Shown one piece after another: positions 46,114 through 54,962 of a DNA stretch of 64,000 bases. This DNA comes from JAAZCI01 sp046462535 (lineage in GTDB: Bacteria > Pseudomonadota > Gammaproteobacteria > Cardiobacteriales > Wohlfahrtiimonadaceae), in NCBI GenBank assembly GCA_046462535.1, contig JBKGVF010000010.1, positions 62,001-126,000 of the forward strand. Reading direction: 5' to 3'. Made by a program: the position numbers and the translations under genes. A model generated the notes under the pieces. It saw only the letters and a program-made list of their open reading frames with translations, did no database searches and was not told the DNA's origin. The first letter of the stretch is position 1. Every line of letters begins with the position of its first letter.

Positions 46114-46710
46114 ATGTCTCTGTTAGAAGTGGAAAGTACCCTAAGAATTTGTCGATATATTGGGAATCTCCCCCCATTCACTTCTGACACATTAATAATG
46201 CTTACAGAGCCAAAGTTAGGCTCACCAAAGGAGATTGATCAGGAGAAGATCCTCTTCTATCGGCAAGCTTTAGAAGAGGCAAAAGCGATTCCTCTCGATG
46301 ATCTCTTTAAAATACGCATTACTCTCTGCCTTGAGGCTGATCCTCACGAGCAATATAATCATTTTATTAAGCTAATGGGGATTACAGAGGAATTTAAAAC
46401 CATTGTCTCTGCAACACTAATTAAAAGTTACCTCATTAATAGCATCGACGCCATTCTCTATCAGCTAGCCATTGAGAATGGGCAAGAACTCTTTTATGAA
46501 ATTAAAGAGTTTCTTTATTACACAGAAGATTACAGAGATCAACTCTCACTCTTTATCGAATTACGCAAAAACTTTATCTACATGAGAAAAAACTCATTAC
46601 AAAAACTTCTTATCGAGGAGCATCAATCCTCTAAGCGATTTTTAAAGGGGTTATATGCTATCTATGACACAGCGCTCCTCTATTTTGAAAAGCAAAAAAA
46701 GCATGCTTAA
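46114..46710 (+). CDS. Cytosolic helical protein of unknown function
   Basis: 198 residues, not recognised. A near-perfect SD (AAGGAGGT) precedes the ATG, so translation is probably efficient. No signal peptide or membrane helix; mostly amphipathic helices (QEKILFYRQALEEAKAI; SLFIELRKNFIYMRKNS). It ends in a basic tail, KQKKHA. It is a single-gene unit bounded by a 189-bp gap and a terminator. Confidence 0.65.
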   Translation: MSLLEVESTLRICRYIGNLPPFTSDTLIMLTEPKLGSPKEIDQEKILFYRQALEEAKAIPLDDLFKIRITLCLEADPHEQYNHFIKLMGITEEFKTIVSATLIKSYLINSIDAILYQLAIENGQELFYEIKEFLYYTEDYRDQLSLFIELRKNFIYMRKNSLQKLLIEEHQSSKRFLKGLYAIYDTALLYFEKQKKHA

Positions 46711-46727
46711 ATATTAAAAATATGAAA

Positions 46728-46751
46728 AAGGGCTCTAAAGTTAGAGCCCTT
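46728..46751. terminator. Terminator between the unknown gene and the SLC13 gene
   Basis: AAGGGCTCTA and TAGAGCCCTT form a 10-bp stem with a 4-nt loop. The minus strand continues in TTTTTC, so it best fits the leftward transporter; on the plus strand the tail is only TTCTCT. Confidence 0.8.
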
Positions 46752-46770
46752 CTCTACAACATCTCTCCCT

Positions 46771-48621
46771 TTAAAAAGGGAAGATAATAGGCACTAATGC
46801 CACAGTAATAACCATAACTATGAGCGTGAACGGCACCCCTATTTTTACAAAGTCAAAGAAGTTATACCCTCCAGGCGCAACTACTAAGGTATTAACAGGT
46901 GAAGAGACTGGGGTCATAAAGGCTCCCGATGCGGCCACAATAATAGCCATAGCAAATGGATAAGGGGATGCATCAACTTGCTGAGCTACATTAATCGCAA
47001 TAGGTGCTAATAATAGAGCTGTCGCAGTATTAGAGACAAATAGTCCTATTGTAGCAGCCAATGCAAAGAGAGCTCCCATGATGAGACGTGGATTAGAGTC
47101 CCCAAAGATATTTAGTAAGCCCTCTACAGCCATATCAATGCCCCCGGTATTCTCCAGCGCTAATGCAAATGGGAACATTCCTACAATCAGAATTAGACTC
47201 TGCCAATGAATTGATTGGTAGGCACTCTCCATATCGATACATCGAAATGCCCCCATTAAGAGACATCCAATAAGTGCCGCAATCACATTTGGAATAACGC
47301 CAGAGATCATCAGCGAGATAGTAATAATTAATGCTAGGACCGCAAAAGGAGCACGACTCATTGCCGGAGCTACCTCATCCACCTCTGCTGGCACACTAAG
47401 AACAAGAAAATCTTGATTTAATGTCTGAAGCTTCTTAATTGCTTGCCACGTTCCAATGACTAAAAGTGTATCACCAGATTTAAGCTTCTCATCTAAAAGC
47501 TCCTTCTCCAGAGATTCTCTATTGCGGCGTAATCCCACAACATTTAGATGATAGGTTGATCGAAATGCACTCTCATAGATTGTTTTATCAATGAGTGACG
47601 ATTCCGGTGGTATCGCAACCTCAACCATTCCTATTGTTCGCGATTGATCTGTGAAGTAGTCTCCAGAAAATGGAACCGTTGATAATCCGAACTTTTTACA
47701 GAACTCACCGACACGATCTTGATAGAAAAAATCCATAAGGAGAATATCATCTTCACGGATCTCTCGATCAGGCATAGCATCGATAATATCGTGTGTAAAA
47801 CGAGATGCACGCTCAATAGCAATGATATTTGCACCGTATAGAACACGAAGATTAAGCTGCTTTATCGTCTTACCGATAAAGGGAGAGCCCTTATTAACGC
47901 GTATACGACGGTTACGTCCTGTTAACTTATAATCACGAATGAAATCATAGAGATTTCGGCGCCCTTTTTGAGCCACACCAGTACTTTTAGCGCCCTTCTT
48001 TAAAAATCGTCGAGCAAAGAGCATATAAAAAACACCCACTACCAACATACTCAAACCAATAGGGGTAACAGAGAAGAAGCCAAGAGGATCATAACCTGCT
48101 TGTTCTAACCCACTACTGACAACTAAGTTTGGTGCTGTTGAGACTAGTGTTAACATTCCACTAATTAATCCAGCAAAGCTAAGCGGCATCATTAAACCAC
48201 TAGGACTCAGATTCATTTTGACTGCAATACTTAGCACTATCGGAATAAAAATTGCTACCACACCTGTTGAGCTCATAACAGAACCCAATAGAGCCACAGC
48301 GAGCATCAGAAAAACGACTAATCGAATCTCATCATTCTTTGCTTTTTTAATGAGCCAATCACCTACTCGATAGGCAATTCCTGTTCGCACCAACCCTGTA
48401 CCTATAACAAAAAATGCCGCAACTAAAATAACACTACTATCACTAAATCCTTGGAGGGCCTCCTCTAAACTAACTAGAGGCTCAATAGGTAATACTTTAT
48501 GGATTGTAGGCAAAACAACAATGGCTATTAATGCAACAACATCCATTCTTGGCTTATTTCGTACAAAAGCAATAACAGCCAAACTGAGCAGAGATAAAAC
48601 GGTGATGAGTTCTAGAGTCAT
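46771..48621 (-). CDS. SLC13/DASS family anion transporter with two TrkA-C (RCK_C) domains
   Basis: Inner-membrane carrier for a divalent anion (sulfate, phosphate or dicarboxylate class). Membrane helices at both ends (2-205 and 405-616) flank a soluble insert of about 190 residues with two RCK_C domains: SPFIGKTIKQLNL...DDILLMDF and SSLIDKTIYESAF...GDTLLVIG. Conserved DASS segments are SNTATALLLAPIAINVA and the MTPVSSPVNTLVVAPGGY end. The RCK domains may sense a ligand. Length 616 is usual for this type. Substrate unknown. Confidence 0.88.
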   Translation of the reverse strand: MTLELITVLSLLSLAVIAFVRNKPRMDVVALIAIVVLPTIHKVLPIEPLVSLEEALQGFSDSSVILVAAFFVIGTGLVRTGIAYRVGDWLIKKAKNDEIRLVVFLMLAVALLGSVMSSTGVVAIFIPIVLSIAVKMNLSPSGLMMPLSFAGLISGMLTLVSTAPNLVVSSGLEQAGYDPLGFFSVTPIGLSMLVVGVFYMLFARRFLKKGAKSTGVAQKGRRNLYDFIRDYKLTGRNRRIRVNKGSPFIGKTIKQLNLRVLYGANIIAIERASRFTHDIIDAMPDREIREDDILLMDFFYQDRVGEFCKKFGLSTVPFSGDYFTDQSRTIGMVEVAIPPESSLIDKTIYESAFRSTYHLNVVGLRRNRESLEKELLDEKLKSGDTLLVIGTWQAIKKLQTLNQDFLVLSVPAEVDEVAPAMSRAPFAVLALIITISLMISGVIPNVIAALIGCLLMGAFRCIDMESAYQSIHWQSLILIVGMFPFALALENTGGIDMAVEGLLNIFGDSNPRLIMGALFALAATIGLFVSNTATALLLAPIAINVAQQVDASPYPFAMAIIVAASGAFMTPVSSPVNTLVVAPGGYNFFDFVKIGVPFTLIVMVITVALVPIIFPF

Positions 48622-48808
48622 GTTCCATCCATCTAATTAAATAGAGAGTATAAATGAAAAATATATTGGTAAATAACCAACCCCATAATATGTAGTTAAA
48701 ATAATACCACAGAGATATTATCCAGTATCTTTATAATTAACCTTAGCAGGTTATAATAGCCTCCTTACCATCTTTTTATACATAATTGATAGGAATATAT
48801 AAATATCT

Positions 48809-49462
48809 ATGGAAATTCATATTTGGTCTGACTTCTCCTGCCCTTTCTGTTATATCGGTAAACATAACTTGTTAACTGCAATTAAACGGCTCCCTAATGA
48901 ACTTCAAAGTAGAATCGCTCTCTATTATCGAAGCTTTGAACTCAATGTTGATGCACCCAACTATACAGATAAAAGCAGCGCTGAAGAGCTTGCAGAACGT
49001 TATGGGAGTGAGCCTGCTCAAGCAAAAGCTATGATGCAAAATGCCACCGAGATCGCTAAAGAGTTTGGCCTGACTCTAAATTACAATAAATCAATTCCTA
49101 CAAGTACACTACTTGCACACCAAGTACAACATTATGTGATGCAAAATGAACCAGCCTATAGTGATGCAACTGCTGAGCGACTCTTTAAAGCCTACTTTGT
49201 TGATGGACTCAATCTTGCTGATGAGGCAACGATATTATCTTTGGTAGAGGAGATTGGATTGAACCATAATGCAGTAGCTAAAGCACTCGAAGAGGAGCGC
49301 TATCTCAATCAGGTACGAGATGATGAGAGTATTGCTCATCAACTTGGAATTCAGAGTGTCCCCTTCTTTATCATCAATCAAGAGATGGTTATCGCCGGAT
49401 CACAAACAACCGATGAGTTTGAGCAGTTCTTAAGGGCAGAGTTAGGTAAAGAGGGAGAGTAA
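48809..49462 (+). CDS. DsbA-family oxidoreductase, FrnE-like
   Basis: Thioredoxin-fold protein with the active site CPFC (C11, C14) in WSDFSCPFCYIGK, helical insertion, and cis-Pro loop GIQSVPFFIIN. There is no signal peptide, so it is cytoplasmic, like FrnE and HCCA-isomerase-related proteins rather than periplasmic DsbA. Length 217 is standard. A TATAAT at 48752 may be its -10. Transcribed alone. Physiological substrate unknown. Confidence 0.88.
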   Translation: MEIHIWSDFSCPFCYIGKHNLLTAIKRLPNELQSRIALYYRSFELNVDAPNYTDKSSAEELAERYGSEPAQAKAMMQNATEIAKEFGLTLNYNKSIPTSTLLAHQVQHYVMQNEPAYSDATAERLFKAYFVDGLNLADEATILSLVEEIGLNHNAVAKALEEERYLNQVRDDESIAHQLGIQSVPFFIINQEMVIAGSQTTDEFEQFLRAELGKEGE

Positions 49463-49476
49463 AACTCCCTCCCCTA

Positions 49477-50007
49477 TTAAAACTGATGGGAATAATAGAG
49501 TGAATAACTCTCTATTCCCTGATTTGGGCGCTTAATACCGAGATTAGAATAATGTAACACTCTAAATCCTAAATGATGTCTCCCATCAAGGATCACCCCA
49601 AAACCAAGACGATCCTCAAAATTAAATGCACTTCCTAAGCGTTTATCCCCCACACGAGTGTGATTAAAGAGGGATGCCCCCACCCCTGCTTCAATATAAG
49701 GCTGCAAACGTCCTGTATGCTCAAATTTGTAAAGAAGTACCGGTGATATAGAGAGTGAATGTGTTGTCTGATTATAATCTCCACTTCCCCAATAAGTATA
49801 GGCACCACTCCAAAAACCTGTTAAGTATCCATAGGAACTTTCAAACCAACGTTTATCCCACGCTTTATTTAATGCAACTCGGTAGGTACTCTCCTTCTGC
49901 CCGGTTCGTCCAAAAGCCCCCTCAAGCTCCCATGAAAAAACCTGTAAAGGGAGCAATATAATAGTAAGGACGATTAGAGATCGCCGCCACCTTCTACGAT
50001 TAATCAT
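49477..50007 (-). CDS. pagL: Lipid A 3-O-deacylase PagL
   Basis: Outer-membrane beta-barrel that removes the 3-linked acyl chain of lipid A. Signal peptide to about FSW (residue 26), then alternating barrel strands. The catalytic set is H152 and S154 in LHYSNLGIK and E166 in NQGIESYSLYY. PYIEAGVGASLFNHTRVG and GSAFNFEDRLGFG are family hallmarks. Length 176 equals the Pseudomonas enzyme. It ends in a terminal aromatic residue (HQF), as barrels recognised by BAM do. AGGAG precedes the ATG. Confidence 0.92.
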   Translation of the reverse strand: MINRRRWRRSLIVLTIILLPLQVFSWELEGAFGRTGQKESTYRVALNKAWDKRWFESSYGYLTGFWSGAYTYWGSGDYNQTTHSLSISPVLLYKFEHTGRLQPYIEAGVGASLFNHTRVGDKRLGSAFNFEDRLGFGVILDGRHHLGFRVLHYSNLGIKRPNQGIESYSLYYSHQF

Positions 50008-50183
50008 GAATCTCCTCTTAAAATCATAACGACAACAAAGTTGTCAATTATCGGAGCTCATGAAGAAGATGTCAATGAGAGGGGTAAACAATATACATTT
50101 TTTGCAACTATCGCTTAGATGTTAAGAGCATGCTATCCTATGCTCATTATCTACTCACTCTAGCTACAAAGGAAACAGAGGGA

Positions 50184-50675
50184 ATGATTCAAAATATATC
50201 ACGTAATATTATATTGTTGCTCTTTACACTTTTAATCGTGAGCTGCGCAGCTCCGTTAATTGAAGATTACCCCTATGAAGAGAGTGATCGACAAGCTGTA
50301 TTACAAAATCCATCTCCTAATCAATCGATAGAGGTTAATAAGAGTACAACCCAAATCATGGCAGAGAGCGATAGAATCTGCCAACGCATTAGCGAGATTC
50401 TCTTTAAAAGTGCTAGTCGACACGTTATTAGCAATAATCAGTTTACCTGTATCTATAATCAGTACCCTGCCATTGCCCCGACATTAGAAGAGCCTGATTA
50501 TCTCCAGATTGTTTATAATTTCTCTATCTCTCCTGGCAATTTAGGAATTAGTCGAGTTACTGGCAATAAAACCACCCACTATGTTAAAGGAGAGCGAAAC
50601 ATCATGAAGAGTGTTGTAGCCAATAAACAAGATGACCTTCTTACATTAAGACGAATACTCTCTGAGTTTGAATAG
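50184..50675 (+). CDS. Lipoprotein of unknown function
   Basis: 163 residues from the ATG at 50184 (the frame opens at 50130, but only the later start puts a signal peptide first). MIQNISRNIILLLFTLLIVSC ends in a lipobox; the Cys at 21 is the lipidation site and is followed by AAP, which suggests outer-membrane sorting. The mature part is hydrophilic, with two further Cys (DRICQRI and FTCIYN). AAAGGA is the SD. Family not recognised; convergent with recJ. Confidence 0.65.
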   Translation: MIQNISRNIILLLFTLLIVSCAAPLIEDYPYEESDRQAVLQNPSPNQSIEVNKSTTQIMAESDRICQRISEILFKSASRHVISNNQFTCIYNQYPAIAPTLEEPDYLQIVYNFSISPGNLGISRVTGNKTTHYVKGERNIMKSVVANKQDDLLTLRRILSEFE

Positions 50676-50685
50676 GTCACTCTTA

Positions 50686-52398
50686 TTAAGCGAGAGGCTC
50701 AAAGTGTTCAATGATTAATTGTAAATCTTTGCGCCCTCGCCACTCATTAATATCGAGCTTAAATGCGCAGTGAATTCGAGTGACATTATCAATAAGTTGA
50801 TGTGCTTGAAAAAAGGCTATCCCATCAATAAAGTGATTATATTCTGGATGCTTTAACATAAATTTAAGATGTTGATTCTTTAAAATCCGAAAATTAACAA
50901 TCTCAAAGATATCGTCAAACAGTGGTTCTGGAAAAGTGGCACCCCATGGAAAAGCCAATTTTAGCTGCTCTGCAACACGTAAGTTGTAGGCCTTCATAGG
51001 CAAAGAGCCATCACTTAGCAGTATCTGCTCAAAAAGCTCATGGTCAGCATGTTTTGCAATCTCTTTATCTATCAGCTGTTTAAAATCTTCGAAATGATCT
51101 TCCGGGAGGCTTAATCCTGCAGCCATAGCATGCCCTCCGAAGGTGGCGATCAAGCCTCTATTTTCTGTAGCGACATTGCTAATCATATCCCGCAGGTGTA
51201 TCCCATCAATAGAGCGCCCCGAACCTTTGATCATCCCCTCACTATCATAAGCAAAAATAAAGGTTGGACGAAAATATTGATCCTTAATACGTGATGCAAC
51301 AATTCCGGTAATACCCTGATGCCAAGCCTCATCATAGAGTGAAATAGAGTAAAGAGCATCACTCTCATCTACCGTCAGCTCATCTAATACCTCATCTGCA
51401 CTCACTCTTGCCTCCTGCTCTAAGGCTTTTCGCTCTTGATTTAATTGGTAGAGTTCACGAGCATATTGATCCGTCTCATTAGGATCATCCGATAAGAGCG
51501 CTTCAATCCCAATGGTCATATTATCAATACGTCCGGCAGCATTTAAGAGAGGGCCAATCGTAAACCCGATATCAGTCGTTGATAAGTTACGTTGATTCCG
51601 GCCAGTGATCCGAATTAATGATGAGATCCCAGCAATGGTGGCCCCTGATCGAATCCGAGCCAATCCTTGCTGCACTAAGCGACGATTATTACTATCTAAG
51701 GGAACCATATCAGCTATAGTCCCTACCGCAACGATATCAAGATAACGAGCTAAATTAGGGGCAGTTTCACGAGTAAAAGAGCCTGACTCAATTAGGGCTG
51801 CCCGAATACTTAAGAGTAGATAAAAAATAACCCCAACACCAGCTAATGCTTTACTTGGAAATGGATCTCCCACTAAATTTGGATTAACAATCGCATCGGC
51901 AGCAGGCAACTCCTCAGGGGGGAGGTGATGATCGGTAATAAGAACATCAATCCCCTTCTCCTTTGCTAAGGCGACCCCTTCGACATTAGAGATCCCATTA
52001 TCTAAAGTTATGAGAAGATCAGGTTTATTATCTTGTAAAATTTTTTGTACTAAAGTTCGTGATAAACCATAACCATCTAATACTCGATGGGGCACCCGAT
52101 AGGTAACATTTTTCGCACCAAACTCTCTTAAGATACGCATAGCAAGCGCTATACTAGTAGCGCCATCAACATCATAATCACCAACAAGTAGGATCTTTCG
52201 ATCTTTTTCGATAGCATCAACAACTAACGCTGTCGCTTCTTCAATATTGCTTAAATCATGATAAGGGTGAAGATGGCGAAGTGAGAGATCAAAATCCTCT
52301 TCTGAGGTTATATTCCGTTTAGCTAAGATCTCCTGTATAAATGGGGGGTGCTGCTTACTTCGATAGTTATGGATAATATTTCTACGAATTATTTTCAT
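50686..52398 (-). CDS. recJ: Single-stranded-DNA-specific exonuclease RecJ
   Basis: 5'-to-3' exonuclease of the DHH family used in recombination and mismatch repair. LLVGDYDVDGATS is motif I and ITDHHLP holds the DHH residues; GGHAMAAGLSL is the DHHA1 GGGH-like motif; a C-terminal OB-like region ends at 570 residues (E. coli 577). It overlaps the upstream RpfE-like gene by 4 nt and is the last gene of a six-gene leftward run. Confidence 0.96.
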   Translation of the reverse strand: MKIIRRNIIHNYRSKQHPPFIQEILAKRNITSEEDFDLSLRHLHPYHDLSNIEEATALVVDAIEKDRKILLVGDYDVDGATSIALAMRILREFGAKNVTYRVPHRVLDGYGLSRTLVQKILQDNKPDLLITLDNGISNVEGVALAKEKGIDVLITDHHLPPEELPAADAIVNPNLVGDPFPSKALAGVGVIFYLLLSIRAALIESGSFTRETAPNLARYLDIVAVGTIADMVPLDSNNRRLVQQGLARIRSGATIAGISSLIRITGRNQRNLSTTDIGFTIGPLLNAAGRIDNMTIGIEALLSDDPNETDQYARELYQLNQERKALEQEARVSADEVLDELTVDESDALYSISLYDEAWHQGITGIVASRIKDQYFRPTFIFAYDSEGMIKGSGRSIDGIHLRDMISNVATENRGLIATFGGHAMAAGLSLPEDHFEDFKQLIDKEIAKHADHELFEQILLSDGSLPMKAYNLRVAEQLKLAFPWGATFPEPLFDDIFEIVNFRILKNQHLKFMLKHPEYNHFIDGIAFFQAHQLIDNVTRIHCAFKLDINEWRGRKDLQLIIEHFEPLA

Positions 52399-53384
52399 TC
52401 ACGCTCTCTATAATAGTACTTAATCTCTCCACGCTTAAAGGGAAGACGTAACCCTTTATCATAACGGTAAATATTCCCAATTAAATCATCAATGATAATC
52501 TCATCTACCAACCCACTCTTAATGCCCTCCATCATCGGTGCTAAATAAGTTTCGACAAAAAGCTCCCTTGCTTTAAACCATAGTCTAAAACGTTGCTCTG
52601 ATAATGCCCGATAGAGCGAATCATCGACTAAAGAGAGTTGTGGATGATTGACAAACATCTGACTAGGATCTGCTAAGAGGTAGCTCTGCTTAAAGAAAGA
52701 GAGACGTAGATGCTCACCTAACCCCCTAAAAAGAACATTATCCGAAAATACAGCGCTAAACTTTGGGGTTCCCATCACCCTCATAGCATCACGAGCACCC
52801 CATGGCCAGAGTAGCCTTATTGGACGCTGTAGCTGCTTCTCCTTAGAATACAGCTCTAACCATCGCCGAGCCTCATTTAATCGCCCTTGCCAGATTGGAG
52901 CATCACGACCGGTAAATCGGAGTTGGTAAGGGTTGAGCTCATCTCCCCAATAGCGCATTAACGGAGTGCTACGTATATTACGATGCCCCCCTAAAGACAT
53001 ATACCAATTACCACGACTACTAACGATAGAGTCTTCAGCATAACTAAATTCTTGGGCAAAATCCTTCGCAAGTTCTCGGATAAGGTCCACATCGTAATTG
53101 ATATAGTTATTCTGATCTATTAGCGATATTTTAAGCCAATCTAGAGAGTTAATCTGCAGCCCCTCACCGCGGATACCTAAATATGCCCAAGAGGCGTGAT
53201 CATCCACTTTAAAGTGGTGCTCCATCATACCTCTAAAGCCTGGTGACCGCTCCTCACGACGTGCAAAATTAAAAAACTCTTGGAGTAGTGGGTTTCGCTC
53301 CCGTAACTTAAGTCGCTTCTGCCAGCGTCGAGGGAAGACACCAGCAATACCAGGTAGGATAAAGAGAATTGTGCGCTTCATCAT
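52395..53384 (-). CDS. RpfE-like protein (annotated in relatives as phosphoglycerate-mutase-like)
   Basis: 329 residues with no clear catalytic motif that I can point to. The N-terminus (TILFILPGIAGVFPR) is mildly hydrophobic but no signal peptide is evident. Prominent segments are HASWAYLGIRGEGL, RGNWYMSLGG and RPIRLLWPWGARD. The position directly before recJ recalls the rpfE-recJ order in Xanthomonas, and this with general sequence character is why I suggest RpfE; no enzyme activity is shown. It starts 6 nt after the TusA-like gene and overlaps recJ by 4 nt. Confidence 0.5.
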   Translation of the reverse strand: MMKRTILFILPGIAGVFPRRWQKRLKLRERNPLLQEFFNFARREERSPGFRGMMEHHFKVDDHASWAYLGIRGEGLQINSLDWLKISLIDQNNYINYDVDLIRELAKDFAQEFSYAEDSIVSSRGNWYMSLGGHRNIRSTPLMRYWGDELNPYQLRFTGRDAPIWQGRLNEARRWLELYSKEKQLQRPIRLLWPWGARDAMRVMGTPKFSAVFSDNVLFRGLGEHLRLSFFKQSYLLADPSQMFVNHPQLSLVDDSLYRALSEQRFRLWFKARELFVETYLAPMMEGIKSGLVDEIIIDDLIGNIYRYDKGLRLPFKRGEIKYYYRERE

Positions 53385-53390
53385 TTGCCA

Positions 53391-53621
53391 CTACCCCTTC
53401 TCAATTAAGAACTCAAATCGCTCATCATAATCATTAAAACTGATTAATTTATGTTCGGAGCGCGCTAAATAAGCTTTAAAATCAATCTCAGCGTGAGGAT
53501 CTGTAGCAATCACCCTTAACTGTGCCCCTTTAGGTAGCGACTGCAGTTTCTGCTTTGTCTTTAATATAGGCATAGGGCAGCGCAAACCAGCTAAATCTAA
53601 CTGACAAACCTCATTACTCAC
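53391..53621 (-). CDS. TusA-family sulfur-transfer protein
   Basis: Small sulfur carrier of the TusA/SirA/YeeD fold; the active cysteine is in LDLAGLRCPMPILKTKQKL. LRVIATDPHAEIDFKAY is the second conserved strand-helix. The frame opens with a TTG at 53639 without an SD; GTG at 53621 (MSNEVCQLDLAGL) gives 76 residues, close to the 75-81 usual, and is my choice, though not certain. It lies between rimI (65 bp) and the RpfE-like gene (6 bp). Role could be tRNA thiolation or another sulfur pathway. Confidence 0.85.
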   Translation of the reverse strand: MSNEVCQLDLAGLRCPMPILKTKQKLQSLPKGAQLRVIATDPHAEIDFKAYLARSEHKLISFNDYDERFEFLIEKG

Positions 53622-53703
53622 TCTTAGCCCCCAACTCAAATAGATAGTAAAAATATAATCCTTTAATCTTATAAACGCCCCTATTTAGCTGGGATCTCCT
53701 CCA

Positions 53704-54189
53704 TCAGCTAAAGATGTTTTCGGCAAAGGTATAAGCCATAATAATAGCATCTTCTCGGCAATTATTTAACGTAGGATAATAATTTTTACGGTGCCCAATC
53801 TGATTAAATCCTAAATGAGTATAAAGATTATGGGCAATCTTATTACTCTGTCTAACCTCTAAAAAGAGGGTGAAATACCCCTGACTCTCTAAAAAATTGA
53901 GTAACTCCCTCATTAAGAGTCCCCCATACCCCTTCCCTTGCTCCTTCGGATCGATGGCAATATTTAAGAGATGTGCTTCATCTAATATAGTCGAAATAAA
54001 TGCAAAACCGATCACCCTATTTGCTACGACTAACTTTATTTGATAGCCCTGCATAGCAAATAAACTCTCCATAGTCGCTCGTTCCCATGGAATTGGGTGT
54101 GCTCTCCTCTCTATTTTATAGATATAATCTAGCTCATCGAAAGTGATTGGTAATATCTGATATCCGCTTCGCTTTATGGTAAAACTCAT
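53704..54189 (-). CDS. rimI: Ribosomal protein S18-alanine N-acetyltransferase RimI
   Basis: GNAT enzyme that acetylates the N-terminus of ribosomal protein S18. The acetyl-CoA site is IDPKEQGKGYGGLLM; DEAHLLNIAI precedes it and LEVRQSNKIAHNLYTHLGF is typical of RimI. PIPWERATMESLF near the start also fits. Length 161 versus 148 in E. coli. It overlaps the psi-like gene by 4 nt, matching the holD-rimI order of E. coli. Confidence 0.92.
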   Translation of the reverse strand: MSFTIKRSGYQILPITFDELDYIYKIERRAHPIPWERATMESLFAMQGYQIKLVVANRVIGFAFISTILDEAHLLNIAIDPKEQGKGYGGLLMRELLNFLESQGYFTLFLEVRQSNKIAHNLYTHLGFNQIGHRKNYYPTLNNCREDAIIMAYTFAENIFS

Positions 54190-54962
54190 TGCTCCATCCT
54201 AAGTTGTCGGGCAATCCACTTTAAATCTTCCCAAGCAGCCCCTTTAAGATGAGTAAATTTTAATAACTCCGCGGGTGCATAGGTTGCTGCCACCTTATAG
54301 CTGCGTTCACCTACTGTTAATGTATAGAGTTTCTGACGACTCTGCTCTAACGGTTGCTTCTCATCTAATAGGTAACGTAACCCTTCTCGCCCTAAAAAGA
54401 GGATAAATTCAGCAGAGCTAGTAAGAAGCTCCTCCTTTAAATAGCTGTAACATTGGCTCACTTCAGACTCAGTTAAGCCTTGTAGCTCCTGAGGGCGACA
54501 TTTGATAAATGGGGTAATGTAATAGGGGATAGAGTGAAGTTGAGCAGCGATTAACATATTTTGAAAGAGTTTCTGAGCCGCCTCAACAATTGGCACCCCT
54601 AGCACCTCCTCCTGTCGCAAAGGGGTATCGGTTATATAAATTATACTGGCCCTCTCTAACTCACCCCGTCCGATAACAGGTTGTAAACGTTGCTCATAGA
54701 GATGGCATCCTCGACAACTCCTAATTCGCTCCTCAATAGACCCTTCAGAGTGACTTGGTAATTGATAAACAATGGGAGGGTTCTGAGGGGTAATCTCTTG
54801 AGCGGATCGCTGTTCAACATCTTGGGCAGGCAGCTTCTCCTTTGACAAACGCTCATCAAGCCCTTCATTAAGACTCTTTTCAGAACCTCTATCGCACTCC
54901 TCTCGCAACCTCCAGGGGGTAATACCTAACGCCTTAAGATATTCTGCCTGCATCTCCATCAT
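54186..54962 (-). CDS. holD: HolD-like psi subunit of DNA polymerase III with a degenerate uracil-DNA-glycosylase domain
   Basis: Likely the clamp-loader accessory subunit psi, which links chi and SSB to the tau/gamma complex. Residues 7-20 (EYLKALGITPWRLR) closely resemble the N-terminal peptide of E. coli psi (LQQLGITQWSLR) that binds chi. A low-complexity linker (21-75) leads to a type-4 UDG-like domain with C83, C86, C155 and C171 in the spacing of the 4Fe-4S UDGs. The catalytic GEAPG is TDTPL (111-115) and the active-site His is replaced by Ala (A229, TYAPAELL). The gene sits before rimI, as holD does. A true but unusual UDG is the alternative. Confidence 0.6.
   Translation of the reverse strand: MMEMQAEYLKALGITPWRLREECDRGSEKSLNEGLDERLSKEKLPAQDVEQRSAQEITPQNPPIVYQLPSHSEGSIEERIRSCRGCHLYEQRLQPVIGRGELERASIIYITDTPLRQEEVLGVPIVEAAQKLFQNMLIAAQLHSIPYYITPFIKCRPQELQGLTESEVSQCYSYLKEELLTSSAEFILFLGREGLRYLLDEKQPLEQSRQKLYTLTVGERSYKVAATYAPAELLKFTHLKGAAWEDLKWIARQLRMEQ

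Noticed and set aside
53639..53639. TTG at 53639 as start of the TusA-like gene
   Set aside because: No SD before it; the GTG at 53621 gives the usual family length.
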